Assembly: GCF_001758785.1 (NCBI RefSeq)
Contig: NZ_LROM01000087.1
Span: forward strand, 1-64,000
Direction: 5' to 3'
Source of the DNA: Duganella phyllosphaerae
Lineage (GTDB): Bacteria > Pseudomonadota > Gammaproteobacteria > Burkholderiales > Burkholderiaceae_D
DNA length: 64,000 nucleotides
Below the pieces are notes generated by a model. The model saw only the letters and a list, made by a program, of their open reading frames with translations, ran no database searches and was not told where the DNA came from. Shown piece after piece: positions 52,625 to 61,597 of the stretch (the first letter of the stretch is position 1; each line of letters begins with the position of its first letter). A program made the translations under genes and the position numbers.

Positions 52625-54454
52625 CTACAAAGCAACCACCTGTTGCGTAGTGGCGTCGGCACGGGCTTTGCTGGCGGCGCGGTGCGGGTACATCACCATC
52701 AACGCCCCCAGGCAGGGCAGGCCGAACACCAGGCAGGCCGGCAACCAGCCCGCGCCGACCGGGCGGCCCGGGTAGCGCAGCGCGCCGCGGCGCCACAGCC
52801 AGGCGCCGGCTACCGCCAGCAGGTGCGACAGCAATGCCGCGGTCCAGATCGCGGCTGAGCGTTGCGGCAGGCCCGCTGTCCTCAAGCTGGCGGCATACAG
52901 GTCGTTGTTCGGCAGGATGCGCGCGGGCAGCGCAGTGACGACGTCGAGCACCGGCGACAACCACCAGCCCGCTTGTTGCAGCAGCGGCCAGTCATTGGGC
53001 GCGATCGCGCGGGTGGCTACGTTGCTGGCGCGGCCATCGGCGCCGACAAACACCACGACCTGTTTGCCTTCCACGCCGGCGGACCTGGCAGCTCCGCCGG
53101 AAAACGACACCAGCGCACCGTCCGACAACGACGCCACGTCGATCCTGGTCAGGTCGCCCAGCGGCAGCGGCAACGCCACGCTGTAGCGTTCACGGTAGGG
53201 CGCTTCCTTCAGCGAGGTGGCGTAGGCGATCAGGCGGCGGTCGGTCAGCAGCATCGCGGTATAACCGAATTCGACCGGGCGCGCCACGTACTGCTCGTCG
53301 GCGGGCAAGGTAGCCAGCGTCATGAAACCCGAATTGTCGTTATTGAATTGCATGACCGTATGTGGCAGCAATACCTTGCCCACCAGTGCTGGCACGGCCG
53401 GGAAGGCAGTCGCGGTACCTATGCCGTCCGGCCCCAGCGTTGCCACGGTGGCCCCGGTCGCCATATCGGTCACCACGAAGCGCATCGTGTCGTGGCTGAA
53501 GGAAAGTAGTTGGGTGTCACCGACCTTGCCGCGTGGCGTGTCCTTGTTCGACAACTGCTGTGGCACCCCGAAGATGACCGGCAACTGCATGAGCCTTTGC
53601 GGCGTGACCTGCGGCAGTTCGCGCTGCCAGCGTTCGGCGCGCGCATCGGTTGCGCCGCGCAGGCCATCGCGCAGCAGGTCACCGCTCCTGGCGTTGCGGA
53701 CCTCGGCGTCGGTGCCGGGTACCGGCGCCTGGTAAGCATGGTCGCGCATGGCCGAAACGCCCCACTGCACCCCGAACAGGGCGCTTGCCGGCACCAGCAG
53801 GTACAGGCCCAGCACCAGCGGCACGGCCGCCAGCACAGTGGCGAGGCTGCCGTCTGGCGGCGTGGCGCGGTTGGGCTTGAAGCTGGCATAGACCACGGCG
53901 GCCATCAGCAGCGCGCACGCCACGCTGGCAGCGAGCAGCGCCAGCGCGCTCGACTCGTGCAGCAGCATGACGCCTGGCAGCGCCAGGATCAGCACCGCCA
54001 AGCGGTTGGCCGCGAGCAGCAGGGCAGCGCCGGTCAGCCAGCCGACGATGACGATCAGCGCCACGTAAGGCGCCATCACGTAATGGCGCAGGTCCACGAT
54101 GCGGGCGCTGAACCAGTCGTTACCGGCCACCACGATCAGCAACGGCAGGCCGATGGCCAGCACGATCATGGTTGCCGACGCCATGGTCAGCGCACCGAAG
54201 ATGGCGCGGCGCGGCAGCGGCCGGTGCAGCAGCCACAGCCAGCGGCCGGGCCGGCAATAGCTGGCGAACTGGTGCAGCGCGAAGCCGAGGCCGGCCAGCG
54301 CATAGATCAGCAATGCCAGGATCTGGATATGCAAGGGCGCTGCCAGCAGCACGTTGTGGCGGCTCAGGTACAGCAGCAGCGCCAGGTGGGCGAGGAAAGC
54401 GATCAGGGCGGCGCGCCGGTAGCGGCGGCACTCGCTGAAAAACAGGTCGGACAT
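52625..54454 (-). CDS. ABC transporter-associated membrane protein (permease-like)
   Basis: This 609-residue protein has seven or eight hydrophobic segments in the first ~235 residues (for example AALIAFLAHLALLLYLS and MIVLAIGLPLLIVVAG). A ~290-residue extracytoplasmic part (about 240-525) and a final pair of membrane segments (about 530-590) follow. No family name is certain. It lies 11 bp after the ATP-binding gene and is the third gene of a GntR-ABC-permease operon, so it probably forms the membrane part of that exporter. Confidence 0.75.
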   Translation of the reverse strand: MSDLFFSECRRYRRAALIAFLAHLALLLYLSRHNVLLAAPLHIQILALLIYALAGLGFALHQFASYCRPGRWLWLLHRPLPRRAIFGALTMASATMIVLAIGLPLLIVVAGNDWFSARIVDLRHYVMAPYVALIVIVGWLTGAALLLAANRLAVLILALPGVMLLHESSALALLAASVACALLMAAVVYASFKPNRATPPDGSLATVLAAVPLVLGLYLLVPASALFGVQWGVSAMRDHAYQAPVPGTDAEVRNARSGDLLRDGLRGATDARAERWQRELPQVTPQRLMQLPVIFGVPQQLSNKDTPRGKVGDTQLLSFSHDTMRFVVTDMATGATVATLGPDGIGTATAFPAVPALVGKVLLPHTVMQFNNDNSGFMTLATLPADEQYVARPVEFGYTAMLLTDRRLIAYATSLKEAPYRERYSVALPLPLGDLTRIDVASLSDGALVSFSGGAARSAGVEGKQVVVFVGADGRASNVATRAIAPNDWPLLQQAGWWLSPVLDVVTALPARILPNNDLYAASLRTAGLPQRSAAIWTAALLSHLLAVAGAWLWRRGALRYPGRPVGAGWLPACLVFGLPCLGALMVMYPHRAASKARADATTQQVVAL

Positions 54455-54465
54455 GGTGAAAATCC

Positions 54466-55416
54466 TCAGGCGGGTTGTGCAACGGGCAAGGGAAAAGCGC
54501 TGCCGGCATGGTTGCGCGACAGCATGGCATTGACCGCACGGTCGAGGCCAATCGGCATCTGGTGGAGACTGTCGGCGCCCAGCCGGCGCAATCGGGTGGC
54601 GAAGTGCTCGCCCTCGTCAAAGACCACCACGTGCGTGCAGCCATCGATGTGCTCGATTTGCAGCACGCCGGGCAGGGCCGCGAGATCGGGTGCGCGCAGT
54701 TCGCCCTCGGCTACCCACAAGCGCATGCGGGCGCAAAAATCGTCGGGCGCCGACGCGTGCAGCAGCCGGCCGCGCTCGAGAATGATCAACTGGTCGGCTA
54801 CGCGTTCGATTTCGTCCATCTGGTGCGAGCAATACAGAATGGTGGCGCCATCGTGGTAGCTGCTGTCCATCAGCGCGGTCAGGAATACCCGCTTGGCCAC
54901 CACGTCCAGTCCCAGTGTCGGTTCGTCCAGGATCAGCAGCTCCGGCCCCTGCGCCAGCGCCAGCGCCAGGCTGACGCCGGCGCGTTCGCCGCGCGAAAGT
55001 TCGGCCACGCGGTGTGCCGGCTGCAGGTTGAAGTGACGCAGCACTGCGTGGTAGCGCTGGTCGCTCCAGGCCGGGTACAGTTTTCGCTGCAGCGCCGTCA
55101 CTTCATCCACCCGCATCCAGGGCGGCAGGGTGTGCTCGTCGTTGACGAAGCCGATGCGTCCGCGCAGCGCCGGCGTCAGGTGTTCGCTGTCGCAGCCGAG
55201 CACGCGGGCGCTGCCGCTGGTGGCGGCCTGGAAGCCAAGCAGGACGCGAAACAGCGACGACTTGCCGGCCCCGTTGGCGCCCACCACGGCGTGGATGCCG
55301 CCGCGCGCCACGGTCATGGTCAGGTGGTCGAGCGCCAGTTTGCCCTTGAACTGCAAGGTCAGCGCGTCGGTGGCGATCAGGTTGTCGCCAGCGGCGAGGG
55401 GAAGGGGCACGTTCAT
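54466..55416 (-). CDS. ABC transporter ATP-binding protein
   Basis: This 316-residue protein has Walker A AVVGANGAGKSSLFRVLLGF, the signature LSRGERAGVSLALALAQGPE, and Walker B LLILDEPTLGLD with the catalytic Glu. A C-terminal ~90-residue extension is of the drug/peptide-exporter type. It pairs with the membrane protein downstream. The upstream GntR-type gene (YtrA-like) suggests induction by a cell-envelope-active compound. The substrate is unknown. Confidence 0.92.
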   Translation of the reverse strand: MNVPLPLAAGDNLIATDALTLQFKGKLALDHLTMTVARGGIHAVVGANGAGKSSLFRVLLGFQAATSGSARVLGCDSEHLTPALRGRIGFVNDEHTLPPWMRVDEVTALQRKLYPAWSDQRYHAVLRHFNLQPAHRVAELSRGERAGVSLALALAQGPELLILDEPTLGLDVVAKRVFLTALMDSSYHDGATILYCSHQMDEIERVADQLIILERGRLLHASAPDDFCARMRLWVAEGELRAPDLAALPGVLQIEHIDGCTHVVVFDEGEHFATRLRRLGADSLHQMPIGLDRAVNAMLSRNHAGSAFPLPVAQPA

Positions 55417-55459
55417 CTGGGTCTCGGGTGGGGGTGATGGAGCAGTGGAGGAGGGCGGC

Positions 55460-55876
55460 TCAGCCGCGATGTTTGGGCGCGATCAGGGTCAGCTCGGCCG
55501 CCACCCGGTCGAGCAACACCTGGTCCGGGTAACCGAGCGAGATGACGTCGCCCACGAAGCGCACCACGGCCTCGTTGAGGCGCCGCTCGCGCTCTGTATC
55601 GGACAGGCGCTGGCGCGGCGTCGCCACGAACAGGCCCAGCCCGGCGCGGGCGTCGAGCCAGCCTTCCGTGGTGAGCTCGGTGTAGGCCTTGGCGACCGTG
55701 TTGGGATTGACGGCCAGTTGCGTGGCCAGGCCGCGCACGCTGGGCAGGCCGGCGCCGACGACCAGCTCACCGCTGGCGATCAGGCGCTTGACCCCGTCAA
55801 CGATCTGGCGATTGATCGGGCGTGGATCGCCGGTGGCGATTTGTAACATCAGCGGACTACGGCGCGGCAGGTTCAT
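55460..55876 (-). CDS. GntR-family regulator, YtrA type
   Basis: This 138-residue protein has the GntR winged helix (ASGELVVGAGLPSVRGLATQ, then NTVAKAYTELTTEGWLDARA). Only a short C-terminal tail follows, which is typical of the YtrA subfamily that controls ABC exporters. It heads the operon. A perfect CTGTACTA-N7-TAGTACAG palindrome lies 12 bp ahead of the ATG and is a probable self-operator. MNLPRRSPLML at 55876 is the chosen start. Confidence 0.9.
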   Translation of the reverse strand: MNLPRRSPLMLQIATGDPRPINRQIVDGVKRLIASGELVVGAGLPSVRGLATQLAVNPNTVAKAYTELTTEGWLDARAGLGLFVATPRQRLSDTERERRLNEAVVRFVGDVISLGYPDQVLLDRVAAELTLIAPKHRG

Positions 55877-55887
55877 GGTTTTATCTA

Positions 55888-55910
55888 CTGTACTAGCACG
55901 GGTAGTACAG
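55888..55910. promoter_or_regulatory. Palindromic operator for the GntR/YtrA-type regulator
   Basis: CTGTACTA (55888-55895) and TAGTACAG (55903-55910) are perfect inverted 8-mers with a 7-base spacer, 11 bp ahead of the regulator start codon. Their size and position suit binding by the dimeric regulator encoded next to it. Confidence 0.75.
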
Positions 55911-55936
55911 TAACACCTTGATCGCGCTGGCGTCAA

Positions 55937-56844
55937 CTACAACGAACCGGGCCTCACTGCGCTCTGGATCTGCGCCCGCAACCACTGGTGCGACGGATCG
56001 CGGTGCGCACGATCGTGCCACAGCATCGCCATCTCGTAGCCCGGAACCGCGACCGGCGGGGCGACGGTTTTCAAGACCGGGTTGCCGCGCACCAGCCGTT
56101 CGGGCACCATCGCCACCATGTCGGTGGCCGCCAGCGCCGCGATCATGAACAGGAAGTGCGGCACCGACAGCGCCACCCGTCGCGTCAATCCCGCTTGCGC
56201 CAGGGCCTCGTCGGTGACGCCGTAAAAGCCGCCGCCGCTGTTCGAGACCAGCACGTGTTCGAGCGCGCAAAATTGCTTCAGTGTGGGCTTGCGCTGCAGG
56301 CGCGGGTGGTCTGCGCGGCCTGCCAGCACGTAGCGTTCGGCAAACAGCGTGCGGCGGCGCAGGCCCGGTGGCGCGCCGGCGCTGGTGTGGAAGGCGAGGT
56401 CGATCTCGCCCTGTTCGGCCTGGCGGGTGATGCGGTCGGGCGCCAGTTCCAACACTGCCAGCCGGGTGCCGGGCGCCTGCTGGCGCAAGCTGGCCAGCGC
56501 GGGCAGCACGATGGTCGATTCGCCGTAGTCGGTGGCGGCCACGCGCCAGGCGTTGGTGGCGCTGGCCGGATCGAAGGCGCTGGCTGGCGCCACTGCCTGT
56601 CCAGCGCCTCGAGTGCCAGGCGCAACGGCTCGCGCAGTTCTTCGCCGCGCGCGGTGGGCTTCATGCCGCGCGGCCCGGGCAGCAATAAAGGATCGCTGAA
56701 GATGTCGCGCAATTTCGCCAGGTGCACGCTGACCGACGGTTGCGACAGGTTCAGCCGCCGCGCCGCGCGGGTGACGTTGTGCTCGGCCAGCAGCACGTCG
56801 AGCGTGACCAGCAGGTTCAGGTCCAGCCGCCTAAGATTAATCAT
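55937..56844 (-). pseudogene. LysR-family regulator gene broken by a frameshift
   Basis: Two frames are needed to read one LysR protein of about 301 residues. Residues 1-83 (MINLRRLDLNLLVTLDVLLA, HNVTRAARRLNLSQPSVSVH) form the DNA-binding domain. The effector domain continues in another frame from about 56593 (VAATDYGESTIVLPALASLR, then HFLFMIAALAATDMVAMVPE). The join lies near 56594-56600, where a one-base change restores the frame. The total length is exactly that of the family, so a point frameshift (or a sequence error) is likely. It is divergent from the oxidoreductase it probably controlled. Confidence 0.8.
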
Positions 56845-56929
56845 GTCAATACCTGCTATGTTGGGAATTCATTTCCAATATACCTGAGCGGACCTTACGC
56901 TGTGTGCATCCAACCAACAGGAGCATCAC

Positions 56930-57709
56930 ATGAATATTCTGATCGTCCACGCCCACCCCGAACCACGGTCGCTCAACGGCGCGCTCAAGGACTATGCCGT
57001 GCGCCACCTCGAAGCGGCCGGCCACGCGGTACAGGTCTCCGACCTGTACGCGATGCAGTGGAAGCCGGCGCTCGATGCGCACGACAGCCTCGACGGTGCA
57101 GCCGGTGAGCGATTCGATGCATCGCTCGACTCTCGCCTGGCCTACGACAGCGGCCGGCAAAGCGCCGACATCGCGCTGGAGCAGGAAAAGCTGCGCTGGG
57201 CCGATACCGTGATCCTGCAATTTCCGTTGTGGTGGTTTTCGATGCCGGCGATATTGAAAGGCTGGGTGGACCGGGTGTATGCCAACGGTTTTGCCTATGG
57301 CGTGGGTGAGCACTCGGACCAGCGCTGGGGCGACCGCTACGGCGAGGGCAACCTGGTCGGCAAGCGCGCCATGCTGATGGTGACCACCGGCGGCTGGGAA
57401 TCGCACTACAGCGCACGCGGCATCAATGGCCCGATCGACGACCTGCTGTTCCCGATCCAGCACGGTATTTTGTTCTACCCGGGATTCGCGGTGCTGCCGC
57501 CGTTCGTGGTGTACCGCACCGGCAAGGTCGATGAGGCGAAATTCGCGGAACTGAGCGCGCAACTGGCGCAACGCCTCGACACGCTGGCCACCACTGCGCC
57601 GATTGCGTTTCGCCCGCAGAACGCTGGCGATTACGAGATTCCGGCGCTGACCCTGCGCGACGAACTGGCGCCGGGGCAGTCGGGCTTCGCGGCCCATTGC
57701 GCAGCGTGA
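56930..57709 (+). CDS. NAD(P)H-dependent flavodoxin-like oxidoreductase (quinone reductase type)
   Basis: This 259-residue protein starts MNILIVHAHPEPRSLNGALK, the flavodoxin-2 (NQO/KefF/MdaB) opening. FPLWWFSMPAILKGWVDRVY is the FMN/quinone region. It probably reduces quinones or nitro compounds with NAD(P)H. It is divergent from a broken LysR gene across 85 bp. Its stop codon abuts that of the convergent 105-residue gene (TGATCA). Confidence 0.87.
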   Translation: MNILIVHAHPEPRSLNGALKDYAVRHLEAAGHAVQVSDLYAMQWKPALDAHDSLDGAAGERFDASLDSRLAYDSGRQSADIALEQEKLRWADTVILQFPLWWFSMPAILKGWVDRVYANGFAYGVGEHSDQRWGDRYGEGNLVGKRAMLMVTTGGWESHYSARGINGPIDDLLFPIQHGILFYPGFAVLPPFVVYRTGKVDEAKFAELSAQLAQRLDTLATTAPIAFRPQNAGDYEIPALTLRDELAPGQSGFAAHCAA

Positions 57710-58027
57710 TCAGCCGCCCATTTTATTGTACAACTTGCCGTCCCAGCGCATGGTGATGCGGCTGCAGTGGAATTCGAAGTCGTCGCCGTCCTTGACCTTG
57801 AAGGTTTCGAAGTGGTTGACGGCGATGCGCACCGCGTCCTGCAGGGCGCCGCCCTCGGGTATCTGCTTGGGCAGCGGCAGGTCCTTGATGTGCAGCAGGT
57901 ATTCCACGCGCTTGGGATCGGTGTTCTGGTCCCACCAGATGTCGATGGCGACCTGGTCGCCGCTGTGCTCGGCTTCCGCCAGGCAGCGGCCATGGCGCCG
58001 GGTCTCGAACTTGAAGCGCATGCTCAT
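57710..58027 (-). CDS. Protein of unknown function coupled to the P450 gene
   Basis: This 105-residue protein is not recognised. It has no signal or membrane segment. It is mixed alpha/beta by eye, with two Trp in VAIDIWWDQNTDPKRVEYLL and acidic GDDFEF near the end. Its ATG overlaps the P450 stop codon (ATGA), so the two are translated together. Start MSMRFKF at 58027 is chosen for that overlap; the longer reading lies inside the P450 gene. Confidence 0.7.
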   Translation of the reverse strand: MSMRFKFETRRHGRCLAEAEHSGDQVAIDIWWDQNTDPKRVEYLLHIKDLPLPKQIPEGGALQDAVRIAVNHFETFKVKDGDDFEFHCSRITMRWDGKLYNKMGG

Positions 58028-59457
58028 ACTCCGGAAGTTGATGCGTGACGCAGACGCATGCGCAGGCCGATCGGCGACATGGTAAAACCGGACAGCTCCT
58101 GCGGCGCGCTGCCGTCGGCAGTCGCCACGGAGGCGATGTCGAAACTGCCCAGCAGCATGGCGGTGGCGATCTTGATTTCCAGCAGTGCCAGGTAGCGCCC
58201 GGGGCAGGTGCGCACGCCGGCGCCGAACGGCATCGACACCTGCTTGTTCACGGCGCCGCCATCGAGCCAACGGCTTGGGTCGAACTGGGCGGCGCGCGCC
58301 ACGTGGTCGTCGCTGACGCTGTCGTGACGCATCACCAGCCACACCAGGCTGCCGGCCGGCACGGCGACGTCGCCCACCACGTTGTCGCGCAGCGCCTCGA
58401 GTGGAATGTACGGCGCCACGGGTTTGAGGCGCATGGCATCCTGGGCGCAGGCGTCGATGTAGTCGAGCGCGTCCATCTGCTCGATGGTGAAGGCGCTGGC
58501 ATCGGGCGCCACGCGCTGCACTTCGGCGCGCGCTGCCTGCAACGCCGCCGGATTTTGCTGCAGCAGGTACAGCATCCAGGCCAGCGTGTGGCTGGTGGTG
58601 TCTTCGCCGGCCAGCAGCATGGTGGTGACGTTGCCGGCCACGGCGTCTTCGGCCAGGCCGGCGCCATCGTCTTCGGCCGCGCAGATCATCGCTTCGAGCA
58701 GGTTGGCGGGACGTGCGCGCCGTGCCGGGTCGGCTGCCAGGCGGACGCGCGCGTCGGCCACCAGGGCGTCGATGGCGGTGTTGAGCGCGGCGATGCTGTG
58801 GTCGAGCTCGCGGTCCGCCGGCAGCTTGACGTAGCGCCAGTACGGAAACAGCGCCAGCGAACGTTTCGACACGGCCGGCAGGATGCGGTCCATGTGGCGC
58901 TGTAACACGTCCTCGCCGCCGTCGAGGGTATTGACCTCGGTGCCGAAGGCCAGTCCTGCCACGATGTCCACGCTGTAGCGCTTGAGATCATCGGCCAGGT
59001 CGATGGTCGCGCCGCTGTCGGCGGCGGTGGCCCAGCGCCGTTGCAGCCGCAGCGCCACCGCGACCAGCGAGGGAAAATAGGCCTTGACCGCGTGCGGCGC
59101 CAGCGCCGCCATCACCATGCGCCGCTGCTCGCGCCACGCCGCGCCTTCTTCCAGGAATACGCCGGGCCGGCCCTTCATTTCCTTGGCGATGCTCTCGGTA
59201 ACAGCCGGGCGGCGGTAGCCGTCGGGGCGGTCGCGCAGCGCTGCCGAGACCAGCTTGTGGTCGCACACCACCAGCGCCTGGACCGGCCCGAGCGACATCC
59301 GGAACAGCGGCCCGTATTCGCGGCACCATGCCTCCACGTCCTGGTGAAAGCGTAGTGGCCGCATTTGCAGCAGGTTGCCCACCAGCGGCCAGGGACGCGG
59401 GCCGGGCAGGTCGGCAATGCGCCGCAATGGCGTAGCGAGGGTGGCGGTGTCGGGCAA
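58024..59457 (-). CDS. Cytochrome P450
   Basis: This 477-residue protein has the heme ligand motif FGAGVRTCPGRYLALLEIKI, the oxygen-activating I-helix AGEDTTSHTLAW, and the K-helix ExxR in PLEALRDN. The fold is a soluble class I type, with no N-terminal membrane anchor seen. Substrate is unknown. No ferredoxin or ferredoxin reductase is encoded next to it. The downstream 105-residue gene overlaps by 4 bp. Confidence 0.95.
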   Translation of the reverse strand: MPDTATLATPLRRIADLPGPRPWPLVGNLLQMRPLRFHQDVEAWCREYGPLFRMSLGPVQALVVCDHKLVSAALRDRPDGYRRPAVTESIAKEMKGRPGVFLEEGAAWREQRRMVMAALAPHAVKAYFPSLVAVALRLQRRWATAADSGATIDLADDLKRYSVDIVAGLAFGTEVNTLDGGEDVLQRHMDRILPAVSKRSLALFPYWRYVKLPADRELDHSIAALNTAIDALVADARVRLAADPARRARPANLLEAMICAAEDDGAGLAEDAVAGNVTTMLLAGEDTTSHTLAWMLYLLQQNPAALQAARAEVQRVAPDASAFTIEQMDALDYIDACAQDAMRLKPVAPYIPLEALRDNVVGDVAVPAGSLVWLVMRHDSVSDDHVARAAQFDPSRWLDGGAVNKQVSMPFGAGVRTCPGRYLALLEIKIATAMLLGSFDIASVATADGSAPQELSGFTMSPIGLRMRLRHASTSGV

Positions 59458-59480
59458 GTGAGGTCTCCTGGTGATGTGTG

Positions 59481-60446
59481 CTATCCGGGCAGTTGCGCTT
59501 CCACCCGGTTGCGGCCGTTTTTCTTGGCGCGGTACAGGGCGCGGTCGGCGTTGCCGATCAGGGTGTCGATGTCCACCGGCGACGCGGCGCTGCGGGTGGC
59601 CACGCCGATGCTGACCGTCACCACGCCACTATCGCCGCCGTGCGCATGGGCAATCGCCAGCGCCTGGGCGCGGGCGCGGATCGCTTCGGCCATCTGCGCG
59701 GCCTGGGCGGCGTCGGTGTCGGGCAGGATCACGGCGAATTCCTCGCCGCCATAGCGCGCCATCAGGTCGGCCGAGCGCCTGAGCATGTCTGCCAGGGCGG
59801 CGGACACCTGGATCAGGCACTGGTCGCCCTTCTGGTGGCCATAGTGGTCGTTATAGGCCTTGAAGTGGTCGATGTCGATCATCAGGAGCGACAGCGGCGT
59901 GCCATGGCGGCGCGCGCGCCGGTGTTCGCGCTCGATGGCGACGTCGAAATGGCGGCGGTTGGCGATGCCGGTCAGGCCGTCGGCAAAGGTTTGCGAGCGC
60001 AGCACCAGGGTTTGTTCGCGCAGCAGCTTTTCGCGGCCCACGGCGATGCTGACATCGGTGATCTGGATCAGGCAGTGGCGCGCCGCGCCGCTCACCTCGA
60101 CCGGCGTGACCGCCACCGCCTGTTGCAGGCGCTCGTCCAGCCGCGCCGCTGCGGCATTGGCGTACAAGGGGAATGGCGCCTTGTTCAGTGACTGCGACAG
60201 CAGCGACGGAAAATGGTGGCGCAGGGCCTGGTCTATGGCCGCGTCCACCCGGCTGCCGCGCAGGGCCGGGAACAGCGCCAGGAAGTCGGCGCCCAGCGCC
60301 TGCTCGCGCGGGATCTGCGCGTAGCTGCTCATCCAGTCGTTCCACAGCACCACGCGGCGGTCGGAGTCGAGCACCACCGCGCCCAGGGTGATCGCGTTGA
60401 GCACACTGTGCAGCAACTCCAGCGAGGGGTCCCGTGCAATCGGCAA
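59481..60446 (-). CDS. Diguanylate cyclase with N-terminal PAS-like domain
   Basis: This protein of about 321 residues has a PAS-like domain (about 5-125, NAITLGAVVLDSDRRVVLWN). The GGDEF domain carries MARYGGEEFAVIL, with an I-site RSAD five residues ahead, so it should make c-di-GMP and be product-inhibited. DIDHFKAYNDHYGHQKGD is the metal/GTP region. Start is uncertain: a TTG at 60446 has GAGGTG six bases ahead; a GTG at 60455 is the alternative. It is the third gene of a receiver-CheC-GGDEF operon. Confidence 0.9.
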   Translation of the reverse strand: MPIARDPSLELLHSVLNAITLGAVVLDSDRRVVLWNDWMSSYAQIPREQALGADFLALFPALRGSRVDAAIDQALRHHFPSLLSQSLNKAPFPLYANAAAARLDERLQQAVAVTPVEVSGAARHCLIQITDVSIAVGREKLLREQTLVLRSQTFADGLTGIANRRHFDVAIEREHRRARRHGTPLSLLMIDIDHFKAYNDHYGHQKGDQCLIQVSAALADMLRRSADLMARYGGEEFAVILPDTDAAQAAQMAEAIRARAQALAIAHAHGGDSGVVTVSIGVATRSAASPVDIDTLIGNADRALYRAKKNGRNRVEAQLPG

Positions 60447-60456
60447 GTGCGCCACC

Positions 60457-61095
60457 TCAGGCTTGCCCCATCGCGCGCGCGATGTAGCGGGTGATCTGTT
60501 CCTTGAGGTCGTGCAGCGCCGAAACGTCGAGCACAAAGGCGACGTAGCCGAGGATCTGGTGCTTGTCGAGCGCGAAATCAATGTGCAGCATCAGCACCAC
60601 GCTGCCTTGCTCGCTGCCGGAGACGCCGAGGATCTCGTTGCTGGTGCCGACGTGGTATTCCGGCAACGATCCGCGCAGCTCCTGCTGAAACACATTGGCC
60701 AGCGTGCCGATGCAGGCATTGAGGATGATGTTGCCGATTTCGCACATGGCTTCCTGCTCCATGTCGGTCAGCTCTTGCAGGGACACGGTTTCGCCGACCA
60801 TCAGCCGCACCAGTTCCAGGCTTTTGTCTTCGGGGAACATGAGGATGGCGTCGGTATCGAACGCGCCTTCGTAGTGCTGGCTGACGCCGCAAATGCGGTC
60901 CGGCGCGTCGGCCTCGACAGCGAGGCGGCTGCCGAGCAGGCGCGCCGCGTCCGCGCGGTTGATGAAGCTGATCGACGGCACCGACATGCGCACTTCCTCG
61001 CTGACCAGCGCGCTCATCGAGGCGGCGGCCTGGCCCACGCCGATATTGAAGATTTCGATCAGCGCATCGTTTTCCAGCTCGGACAGGTTGACCAT
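60457..61095 (-). CDS. CheC-family chemotaxis protein (CheY-P phosphatase-like)
   Basis: This 212-residue protein has two CheC half-domains: LENDALIEIFNIGVGQAAAS and MEQEAMCEIGNIILNACIGT. Both carry the Glu/Asn pair that cuts phospho-Asp of CheY-type proteins. It sits between a receiver gene (1 bp gap) and a GGDEF gene. It probably dephosphorylates that receiver, though no enzyme test can be read from sequence. The start MVNLSELEND suits the family. Confidence 0.88.
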   Translation of the reverse strand: MVNLSELENDALIEIFNIGVGQAAASMSALVSEEVRMSVPSISFINRADAARLLGSRLAVEADAPDRICGVSQHYEGAFDTDAILMFPEDKSLELVRLMVGETVSLQELTDMEQEAMCEIGNIILNACIGTLANVFQQELRGSLPEYHVGTSNEILGVSGSEQGSVVLMLHIDFALDKHQILGYVAFVLDVSALHDLKEQITRYIARAMGQA

Positions 61096-61096
61096 G

Positions 61097-61480
61097 TCAG
61101 CCTCCCGCCAGGGCCAGCAACTGGGCGATGCGCGCCTCGGTGATCGGCTTTTCCATGAAGCCCAGCCCCAGCGCTTCGGCCCGCTCGCGGGTGGCCGACT
61201 GCACGTTGGCGGTCAGCAGGGAAATCGGTAGCGTGGATGATAGTCGCCGCAGTTGCTCGGCGGCGGCGATGCCGCCCATGCCGGGCATGTTGACGTCCAT
61301 CAGCACCAGGTCGGGCAGGGCTGCGCGCGCCTTGTCCAGCGACTCTTCGCCAGTGCCGGCCTCGACCACGTTCCAGCCCGGTTGCAGGTGCAGAATATAT
61401 TGGCGCGCCATCATCCGCGAGACGCGGCTGTCATCGACAATCAACACGGTTTTCGTTTGCTCGATTGCAACGTCGGTCAT
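61097..61480 (-). CDS. CheY-like single-domain response regulator
   Basis: This 127-residue protein has VLIVDDSRVSRMMARQYILH (acidic pocket), phospho-acceptor Asp in LVLMDVNMPGMGGI, and the conserved Lys in FMEKPITEARI. There is no output domain. A near-perfect ribosome-binding site, GGAGGTGAC, precedes ATG 61480. It is the first gene of the receiver-CheC-GGDEF operon, so it is probably the partner of the CheC-like phosphatase. Confidence 0.92.
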   Translation of the reverse strand: MTDVAIEQTKTVLIVDDSRVSRMMARQYILHLQPGWNVVEAGTGEESLDKARAALPDLVLMDVNMPGMGGIAAAEQLRRLSSTLPISLLTANVQSATRERAEALGLGFMEKPITEARIAQLLALAGG

Positions 61481-61597
61481 GTCACCTCCTGGCTGGGATC
61501 TATGACCCATTCTCGCATAATAGGGTTTTGCTTGGCAGCTATCCGTTAAAATAGCGCCACTGATTTCCCCGCCATTCCTTTTATTTGTAGAAAAACC

